36,197 nt of DNA from assembly GCA_023647555.1 (NCBI GenBank), contig JALRLY010000238.1, forward strand, positions 1 to 36,197. Direction: 5' to 3'. A program made the translations under genes and the position numbers. Of this stretch, positions 16,739-23,046 are shown in pieces. Numbering within the stretch: position 1 is the first letter of the stretch; the number at the start of each line of letters is the position of its first letter. The DNA comes from Pancytospora philotis (taxonomy: Eukaryota; Microsporidia). The notes beneath the pieces are model-generated. The model was given only the letters and a program-made list of their open reading frames with translations, searched no databases and had not been told where the DNA came from.

Positions 16739-17096
16739 GTCAGGGCTGCAAAATTTTGGACGAAGGCGTTTTGAGAACGGCGGACGAACTGGCGCTTCTT
16801 GCCACATAGCTGTGCTACAGCGGTCAACTGAAAAGGACTTCATACGCGATTACCACCAAAAACTAGCGTAGTGCAACACCGATGGAGCGCTCGTACAAAA
16901 TAGAATATTGTCGATCCCCTGGCTGTCCTCGAAAATACTGATCCATCTACACGCACAGCCCCTTCCGGAGCTGCCCCTTGGAAGCGCTCTGCCATTAGCC
17001 CGCCGCTGCCCCTTATCGCCGCAATTAAGGAGACCAAATCGCTGATTGGTCAGCCGATTAAGGGAAATTGATAACAGTAATCGCATCCCTCACGCC
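16739..17096. promoter_or_regulatory. Divergent promoter between tRNase Z and a membrane-protein gene
   Basis: AAAATTTT (16750-16757) serves the tRNase Z side. The right half has GCCCCTT three times (twice as GCTGCCCCTT), then the CCAAT 14-mer at 17041-17054 and GAAATTG near 17064, ahead of the ATG at 17097. No gene is seen. Confidence 0.45.
17041..17054 (+). promoter_or_regulatory. CCAAT-containing 14-mer upstream of the 17097 membrane-protein gene
   Basis: GCTGATTGGTCAGC, 42 nt before the start codon. It is identical, in sequence and orientation to the gene, to the element upstream of the four-pass gene that starts at 3721. Confidence 0.55.
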
Positions 17097-17678
17097 ATGG
17101 CTGAATCACTGAACCCGAGTAGGCAGGCTGAAAGAGCTGGCCAGAAGGCGTCCAGCATGATCAACAAGATCCGCGACTCGGAGTACGGCAAGATGATCCC
17201 GACCGAGCTGCAGGACGTAACGCTGCACATGATGATCAGATTCGCGCTCTTCGCGAAGCTGGGCTACTTCTTCCCCACGTATCTGATCGTCACGCTCACC
17301 TCGGAGCCCGAGACGGGCATCCTGCACCACATCGTCGCGTTCATCAAGTCGATCGCCGTGCTCGTCTGCCTGGCCGACTTCACGCTGCAGGCGGTCATCG
17401 GGCTGGCGAAGATCAAGATCCTCTACGCCGTCATGCTGCTCTCGATGGTCATCAAGAACGGCTTCCTAATCACCATCACGTTCTGCTACCTGGTGGACCA
17501 CTGGAGTTTCTTCTGTGCGATCATGTGGCTGCTCTACACCGCGGCCAACCTGGGAATCGACCTGGTCTTCGTCTACTACATCGGCGTGCGCTTCAACATG
17601 CTCACCGAGGACGAGGCGAACAACAACGTCGAGGATGTCAAGGAGGATGCCAAGGAGGCGGCCGAGGAGGCGGTTTGA
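17097..17678 (+). CDS. Four-pass membrane protein with acidic tail, unknown function
   Basis: 193 residues. A polar N-terminus (about 45 residues, Ser/Gln/Lys-rich) is followed by four closely spaced hydrophobic segments at about residues 47-67, 78-103, 108-133 and 136-163, then an acidic tail (LTEDEANNNVEDVKEDAKEAAEEAV). Short loops distinguish it from the tetraspanin-like protein at 3721, yet both share the same promoter 14-mer. I recognise no family. AATAAA (17678-17683) overlaps the last base of the TGA stop, so the 3' UTR must be minimal. The start is the first ATG after GAAATTG and CCAAT signals. Confidence 0.75.
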   Translation: MAESLNPSRQAERAGQKASSMINKIRDSEYGKMIPTELQDVTLHMMIRFALFAKLGYFFPTYLIVTLTSEPETGILHHIVAFIKSIAVLVCLADFTLQAVIGLAKIKILYAVMLLSMVIKNGFLITITFCYLVDHWSFFCAIMWLLYTAANLGIDLVFVYYIGVRFNMLTEDEANNNVEDVKEDAKEAAEEAV

Positions 17679-17767
17679 ATAAATCCACAATTCTTTTACA
17701 TTACTGTTGAATAGTGCTTTGCTTAATAGCGCATGAGCGTTACTTTACTAACTGATTCTGAAATCGC

Positions 17768-17774
17768 AAAATTT
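17768..17774 (+). promoter_or_regulatory. AAAATTT start-proximal signal of the MCM gene
   Basis: AAAATTT ends 10 nt before ATG 17785. It supports that start over the out-of-frame ATG at 17733, from which a long overlapping shadow frame runs. Confidence 0.6.
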
Positions 17775-17784
17775 CGGAGGCGCC

Positions 17785-19437
17785 ATGGACGGGCAGACGC
17801 AGCGGGCGGCGATCGACCTCATCGAGCTGTGCGAGAGGGACCCCAAGTACGCAAACGAGCTGATCGCGGGGCGCGCCCAGGCGATGGGCAAGGCCGAGCT
17901 GACGCGTGTGCCGGCGGCCGTCTACACGAGCAGGCCGCTCAACTCCTCCGACATCAACAGGCTCGTGTCCGTCCGCGGGAGCGTCATACGCATCTACGAG
18001 GTGCTCTTCAAGAACGTGCTGTGCGAGCAGGTCTGCCTGGTCTGCAACGCCTCCAACTTCGTGACGAGCGAGGCCAAGAGGCGCACGCACGACATCTGCA
18101 GCGCCTGCGGGAGCACCGGGCTGCGGACGAACCGCGACTTCCAGGGCGCCGTGACGAGCCAGAGCATCAGGATCCAGGACATCAGCAGCAGCGCGGCGAT
18201 GTCCGAGACCATCGAGGTCCTGCTCGAGGGCCCGCACGCGGGGCTCTTCGTGCCGGGCGACAAGGTCTTCGCGACCGGCGTGGTCACGCGCCGCTGGAAG
18301 CCGCTCAAGCCCGGGGAGCCGATGCTCTCCACGCTGGTGCTCGAGTGCCTGGCGATCTCCAAGGAGGACGAGGACGAGAGCAGGGACATCAAGCATCTGG
18401 TGGACGAGTACGCGGGCAAGGACACGTTCGCGCGCCGGCGCTTCCTGATGGACGCGTTCGCGCCGCACCTCGCGGGGCTGGCGCATGCCAAGCTCGGCAT
18501 CCTGCTTGCGCTCGCGAGCACGGGGAAGCCGGGCAGCGGCGAGACGCGGAAGAGCATCCACGTCCTTCTCGTTGGCGACCCCGGGACCGGCAAGACGCAT
18601 CTGCTGAAGCTCGCCGCGAAGCTCGTGCTCCCGGCGGTCTCCGCCAACGGGATCGGCACGTCCGACGCGGGCCTCACGAGCTGCGCCGTGCGCCACGGCA
18701 AGGAGTGGTCGATCGAGGGCGGCGCGCTGGCGCTCGCGGACACGGGCCTCTGCTGCATCGACGAGTTCCACAAGCTCAAGGTCAACGAGAAGAGCGGGCT
18801 GCTCGAGGCGATGGAGCAGCAGACGATTTCCATCGCGAAGGCCGGCATCGTCACCGCGATCAACTCGCGCTGCTCCGTCCTCGCGGCGGCCTCGACGCGC
18901 AACCTCTACAATCCGAGGAAGACCGTCTCCGAGAACCTCGGGCTCAGCACGCCGCTCGTCAGCCGCTTCGATCTGATCTTCGGGCTGTTCGACACGCACA
19001 ACACGGTGGCGGACGACGCACTGGTCGATGCGATCCTCGCGCGCGGGGAGAGCCAGAAGCTGCACGAGTCGGTCAGATGGCCCGCGGCCGCGCTGCGCTC
19101 CTTCCTCATGCAGAGCCGCCGCCGGCAGAACCGGATGGGCGAGGAGCAGGCGCGCACGGTGCTGGGTTACTACACGGCGAAGCGCAAGATGGACGGGCAC
19201 AACGAGTTCAACACGATCCGCATGCTGGAGAGCCTTGTGCGGCTCGCAGAGGCGCACTCGAAGATCATGAACCACGACTGCGTCGCCGAGGAGGACGTGT
19301 ACATAGCAATTATTCTGATGGAGCTCGGCGCGGGCACTTCCTCCACTGTGCAGATCGAAATTGAGCGGGTGTTCATCGATCAGGACTGTTTCTCTAGGAC
19401 TGTAGATGCGCTAAAAAGCGCATATGGGCTCACGTGA
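17785..19437 (+). CDS. MCM9: MCM9-like AAA+ helicase
   Basis: 550 residues. An MCM N-terminal OB region holds a C4 zinc finger (C84-x2-C87 ... C105-x2-C108), followed by the AAA+ core: Walker A GDPGTGKT (about 264-271), Walker B LCCIDEF (about 323-329) and arginine finger SRFDL (about 393). Blocks favour MCM9 over MCM2-7: GIGTSDAGLT, LADTGLCCIDEF, EAMEQQTISIAKAGIV, TPLVSRFDLIF and TIRMLESLVRLAEAH. TVSENL before the arginine finger is MCM8-like, so an MCM8/9 ambiguity remains. MCM9 with MCM8 unwinds DNA during homologous recombination and crosslink repair. The usual Asn-Pro after the second beta-hairpin is replaced (AAASTRNLYNP). It lacks a long C-terminal extension. AATAAA (19477-19482) lies 40 nt beyond the TGA stop. 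Confidence 0.8.
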   Translation: MDGQTQRAAIDLIELCERDPKYANELIAGRAQAMGKAELTRVPAAVYTSRPLNSSDINRLVSVRGSVIRIYEVLFKNVLCEQVCLVCNASNFVTSEAKRRTHDICSACGSTGLRTNRDFQGAVTSQSIRIQDISSSAAMSETIEVLLEGPHAGLFVPGDKVFATGVVTRRWKPLKPGEPMLSTLVLECLAISKEDEDESRDIKHLVDEYAGKDTFARRRFLMDAFAPHLAGLAHAKLGILLALASTGKPGSGETRKSIHVLLVGDPGTGKTHLLKLAAKLVLPAVSANGIGTSDAGLTSCAVRHGKEWSIEGGALALADTGLCCIDEFHKLKVNEKSGLLEAMEQQTISIAKAGIVTAINSRCSVLAAASTRNLYNPRKTVSENLGLSTPLVSRFDLIFGLFDTHNTVADDALVDAILARGESQKLHESVRWPAAALRSFLMQSRRRQNRMGEEQARTVLGYYTAKRKMDGHNEFNTIRMLESLVRLAEAHSKIMNHDCVAEEDVYIAIILMELGAGTSSTVQIEIERVFIDQDCFSRTVDALKSAYGLT

Positions 19438-19588
19438 GGTTGTCCGAGTTGTGCACTGATGATATCCTTGGCTATGAATAAAACTGTTGCTTTATTTCCT
19501 TTTTGTAAATACCTGTTCACCAACTATTAGATTGCTTTCCGCGCTGCAACACACAGATCGTATCAAAAACTCCTCAAATATTACACAT

Positions 19589-21166
19589 TTATTGATAATC
19601 CAACTCCTCCATCAGCTGGCCCACCAGCCGGCACTTGTCCGCGTTCCGCTCGTTCTCTACTTCCGCCAGTCTGGCGCGGATCTCCGCGAAGCGCCCGCTG
19701 AAAAACTCCAGACAGCGCCGGAAGACCTTCAGACTGAGCGCGCACTCCAGGATCGCCGGCAGGCTGCCCATGCACATCTCGTACACGAAGCCCTCGTCGA
19801 AGCGCACGATCTTCTGGATCGCGTAGTTCCCGATCGCGTGCCCGAACAGGTGGCGCCCGTGCTGCTCGAAGTACCTGGACACGAGCCGCTGGCTGCGCGC
19901 CGTCGCCGCGCACAGAATGATGGTCTGCACGGTGTACGCCCCGTGCTTCGTCGCGGCGATCGGCGCGATGTCGCTGCCGAGGTTCCTGATGATCTCGCAC
20001 AGGCTGTCCTCGTCGAGCGACTTCACCACGTTCTGCATGATGACGTTAGAGAAGCAGCCGCAGGAGATCTCCTTGCTGTTCAGGTACAGGAAGCTGTAGC
20101 GTCCCTCGTCGACCAGCGCCTGCATCTTTTTAACGTCGTTTTTAGAGAAGAAGTTCCTCATCTTATTAAAATACTCCACGCGCAATAAGAACTTGCTGCG
20201 GTCGCCCGTGTCCTTAACGCAGGGGACTGTGCTGCCGTTGTACTCCGGCGCTGCGGCAGGATCCCCGGCGCTGCTCATGCTCATGATGGAAGTCTTGGAT
20301 GCGCTGCGCTCCGTGTCCCAGCTTGCGGGGATAACAGAGCAAACGGGCACATTGTCTGCCGCGTCCGTAGCACTATTGTGCGCGGGCTGCTTCGCGCCTC
20401 CCAGGTAGGTGGCTGGGCAGCAGCGAGCGCTGCCGTTTGGCACCGGATTTGAGCTATCTGAAACATCGCAGATGCTGGCAATACCGTAGGCCATTTTCTG
20501 GTCCGACAGGTTCACCTGGGGAGTAGAGGACGTTGTCTGGTCGCCCCAGGCATTGAACGCATAGCCCCACGGCTGCTCAGCAAATGCAGACGCGCTCTGC
20601 CCGTGGTGCTCCCTGCTCGGACTTGCCAGGTGCTCCATCGGGGAGAACATCGACTCTGCCACGTCGGCGAAGCGCATCTCCACAAGCTTGAAATACTGGC
20701 GGTAGTACGAAACCGCGTCCTCGAGGCTCCAAAAGCGGATGTAGAAGAAGGGACCGAACAGCTTGAACGACTGCACGCGCAGGTCGTGGCGCAGGCTCAG
20801 CTTGAAGAACTCCTGCTTGAGCACCAGTTCTTGCTCAAGCTCCGAGCTGGGGTTGTCTGGAATAGTGCTGGCACCAGCTACCGCGCTAGCCGGGATAGTA
20901 GCGCTGTCAGCTTCCTCCGCGGGCTTGCCGTACTCCTCTCCCGCAATATCTGTAAAGTCCATGACACTCCCGGACTCTGAACACAGCTGCTCCTCATCCA
21001 TGTCGTACGCGTAGAAATCGATGTCGCAGCAGCGCTTTGCGTTCTGCGCCTCCGCCAGGAGCCCCCTCGGCCCCCTGCCCCTTTTTTCGCTGCTTTCAGG
21101 TGCTATCCTATACGTCGCCGGATCCAGCCTAATTACCTTGGTAGGCGGCTCGATGGTCGCGTTCAT
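19589..21166 (-). CDS. PUF (Pumilio) RNA-binding protein with RRM, JSN1/PUF2-like
   Basis: 525 residues. The C-terminal 190 residues form a Pumilio-repeat region with typical helices: CGCFSNVIMQNVVK, IAATKHGAYTVQTIIL, FGHAIGNYAIQKIVRF and CALSLKVFRRCLEFF. About residues 122-170 look like the second half of an RRM (SFKLFGPFFYIRFWSLEDAVSYYRQYF). RRM plus a divergent PUF domain is the arrangement of yeast JSN1/PUF1 and PUF2, which bind 3' UTRs and control mRNA localisation and decay in the cytoplasm. The region between the domains is low-complexity. Only about five repeats are clear, fewer than the canonical eight. The minus-strand AATAAA (19588-19593) overlaps the TAA stop. Confidence 0.8.
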   Translation of the reverse strand: MNATIEPPTKVIRLDPATYRIAPESSEKRGRGPRGLLAEAQNAKRCCDIDFYAYDMDEEQLCSESGSVMDFTDIAGEEYGKPAEEADSATIPASAVAGASTIPDNPSSELEQELVLKQEFFKLSLRHDLRVQSFKLFGPFFYIRFWSLEDAVSYYRQYFKLVEMRFADVAESMFSPMEHLASPSREHHGQSASAFAEQPWGYAFNAWGDQTTSSTPQVNLSDQKMAYGIASICDVSDSSNPVPNGSARCCPATYLGGAKQPAHNSATDAADNVPVCSVIPASWDTERSASKTSIMSMSSAGDPAAAPEYNGSTVPCVKDTGDRSKFLLRVEYFNKMRNFFSKNDVKKMQALVDEGRYSFLYLNSKEISCGCFSNVIMQNVVKSLDEDSLCEIIRNLGSDIAPIAATKHGAYTVQTIILCAATARSQRLVSRYFEQHGRHLFGHAIGNYAIQKIVRFDEGFVYEMCMGSLPAILECALSLKVFRRCLEFFSGRFAEIRARLAEVENERNADKCRLVGQLMEELDYQ

Positions 21167-21621
21167 CTCTGCCAGCCCGCTCGCAACTTTTATCCTTTTT
21201 TATTAATCAATCATATCGCTGATCACCGTGCCCAATCGCGCATCCGTCTGGTCGGTCCATGCCTGAACCAATCGGTGCGCATGCTGCGGGCCAACCGCCA
21301 AATTTCTGACCACTAATCAGGTTTTAGCAGTGCTGGCATGCCAGTCATTTGTGCCCACGTGGATTGGTGCCGCCATTCGCCATTGGTTGAATCCACGTGG
21401 CGATCATGTGATGCTGATTGGCGCATGCGTGCGCCAACGGATCAGCCGCCGGTGCGCTGATGAGCCGCTGGCACGGATAACCGCCAATGGGCGCGGTCTA
21501 AGGCATTGCCATATTGCATCGTTAACATGAAAGAATTATGTATGGGTAGAATAGCAAGCGCAAGATATCATCATACCTGTGTATGCATGTTTAAAATAGA
21601 CGCTGCGCAAGCTTTATTCTT
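21167..21621. promoter_or_regulatory. CCAAT- and E-box-rich divergent promoter
   Basis: 455 bp between the divergent PUF gene and the gene at 21622. Six CCAAT/ATTGG pentamers occur (near 21232, 21268, 21363, 21381, 21417 and 21484), on both strands. The palindrome CCACGTGG appears twice (21355-21362 and 21393-21400), the first fused to ATTGG. A near-palindrome GGCGCATGCGTGCGCC lies near 21419. No ORF is supportable. Confidence 0.55.
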
Positions 21622-22086
21622 ATGAGTAACACCCCGGGCTTCGGGTACCTATCCACTGGACCGCTGCATATCACCGCGGATGCATGCACCCCCGCCATGA
21701 ACTACCGGATCAAACACGAGAAATTTGCGCAGTCCATCGCCGGCGCCGCGAAGGAGACGCTCGTGGACAGTCTGGCGGCGATCGAGTACTGCCTGCAGAC
21801 GCAGAACGGGGACGAGCTCAAGTTCCTGGTCCCGCGCGAGGCCAACTTCCAGCTGCCGAACGTCTTCCTCCGGACGCGGATGGACCCCGGCGCCGAGAAG
21901 CTCCTTGCGCAGCACGCGTGCAGGGCCGACTGGGACAGCAGCATCGACGCGCTGGTCGAGCAGCTGGACGAGATCGAGTTCGAGGACGGCGCGCCAGAAG
22001 ACTCAGAGATCGAAGGCCGCGAGGAGCTCCTCGAGAGCCTTATTCGCGTGCACAGCGGCGGTTACGCCGGGGGCGCCAAGCAGTGA
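21622..22086 (+). CDS. Small conserved-style protein, unknown function
   Basis: 154 residues with strongly C/G-ending codons, so very likely real. The N-terminus is neutral (SNTPGFGYLSTGPLHITADA); an internal ATG at 21697 would give a 129-residue form. The middle is helical (KFAQSIAGAAKETLVDSLAAIEYCL), then a basic patch (LPNVFLRTRMDPGAEKLL). The last third is acidic (DALVEQLDEIEFEDGAPEDSEIEGREELLESL). No signal peptide or membrane segment is seen. It lies head-to-tail with SNU13, 107 bp away, and shares the CCAAT/E-box promoter with the PUF gene. I do not recognise the family. Confidence 0.65.
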   Translation: MSNTPGFGYLSTGPLHITADACTPAMNYRIKHEKFAQSIAGAAKETLVDSLAAIEYCLQTQNGDELKFLVPREANFQLPNVFLRTRMDPGAEKLLAQHACRADWDSSIDALVEQLDEIEFEDGAPEDSEIEGREELLESLIRVHSGGYAGGAKQ

Positions 22087-22193
22087 GCCGGTAAGTAAAT
22101 AGAAATGACGATTTGCTGCCAGCTCGTTTTGCCACCGGCCCCCACAAAAGCTGCTGAATTTTGCGGCTGTTAGCAAAAGATTTGCAACCACCC

Positions 22194-22544
22194 ATGGATC
22201 AGAAGCTGCTGCCGGACGGGAAGGCCCAGAAGGCGTACGCCCTGCTCAGCAAGCTGCGCGACACGAACAACGTCAAAGTCGGCTACAACGAGGTCATCAA
22301 GTCGCTGAACAACAGCTCCGCGATGCTCGTCATCGTGGCCGAGGACACCACGCCGTACAGCATCGTGGCGCCGCTCCCGGTGCTGTGCGAGCAGAAGGGC
22401 GTGGACATCGTGTACGTGTCGTCCAAGGCTGCGCTGGGGAAGGCCTGCAAGCTGCAGGTGGGCGTCATTGCATGTGCCATCTTCGCCGACCGCAACGACG
22501 ACTCCTCGTCCATCCAGACCAGGATCCGCGACATGCTTAATTGA
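22194..22544 (+). CDS. SNU13: SNU13 (15.5K), L7Ae-family k-turn protein
   Basis: 116 residues from ATG 22194, with GAATTTT (22156-22162) upstream. L7Ae/L30e-fold proteins bind kink-turn RNA; SNU13 binds U4 snRNA in the U4/U6.U5 tri-snRNP and box C/D snoRNAs including U3. Visible landmarks: GYNEVIKSLNNSSAMLVIVAEDT (RNA-contact helix and strand), then PLPVLCEQKGVDIVYVSSKAALGKAC, and the SNU13-like end SSIQTRIRDML. NHP2 and ribosomal L7Ae are the alternatives, but the short N-terminus and C-terminal SSI-x-T-x-I favour SNU13. With PWP2 it serves snoRNP/rRNA processing, and it hints that a spliceosome is retained. AATAAA (22550-22555) lies 5 nt after the stop. Confidence 0.85.
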   Translation: MDQKLLPDGKAQKAYALLSKLRDTNNVKVGYNEVIKSLNNSSAMLVIVAEDTTPYSIVAPLPVLCEQKGVDIVYVSSKAALGKACKLQVGVIACAIFADRNDDSSSIQTRIRDMLN

Positions 22545-23046
22545 GTGGCAATAAATAGTGATAGCCTTTTATTTTCTTGCGCAGCTTTGCTATTGAAACA
22601 GGGCGGTGGTATGCTTCTGATAGCTGCGGTGGTGTATAGCTTTGAGCTAATGTTACAGCTTTATTTTTTTGAATCTAGCCCATACTAAGTAGTCTCTAGA
22701 CCTGGACTTACTTCATTCCTTTTGCACTAAGCCAACCTCTTTGCAATTTCCATAATCTACTTACAAATCCCATAATCTACTTACAAATCCCATAGACAGA
22801 TAGCTGTGCATGTCAATAGGCAACGCAGAAGAAACCGCCTTGAGAGGAAGGCAGTGCAAAATTTTGCAAAAGCCTTGTTAGGAGCACCAGCACTGTCACT
22901 CCGCACCGCCACCGCCGCAACGCCCCGCCGCATGCTTTGTTTCATGTTTGCCCAATGGCCTGCGCGCGCGTGCGCCTCCCCGCAGGCCCGGCCGCCGCGC
23001 TGATTTGTCGGATTTAACGAATAAGAAAAAGTCCCCAAAGCGTTGT
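22545..23046. other. Spacer upstream of the CSC1-type channel
   Basis: No gene supported. The left part is AT-rich. It contains a 20-bp direct tandem repeat (22751-22790), AAAATTTT (22859-22866) at an unusual distance of about 180 nt from the next start, and a CCAAT (GCCCAATGG near 22951). Confidence 0.4.
22751..22790 (+). repeat. 20-bp perfect tandem duplication
   Basis: Two identical 20-bp units beginning CATAATCTAC, plus a 4-nt partial third, in the spacer before the channel gene. Confidence 0.85.

Noticed and set aside
17733..19364. 543-codon plus-strand frame overlapping the MCM gene
   Set aside because: Low-complexity Arg/Ala/Gly shadow in another frame; the MCM frame has zinc finger, Walker and arginine-finger motifs.
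22091..22180. GTAAGT just after the stop of the gene at 21622, as a possible 5' splice site of a leader intron for SNU13
   Set aside because: The hexamer is expected by chance and no convincing branch point/acceptor pair accompanies it; SNU13 starts well at 22194 without splicing.
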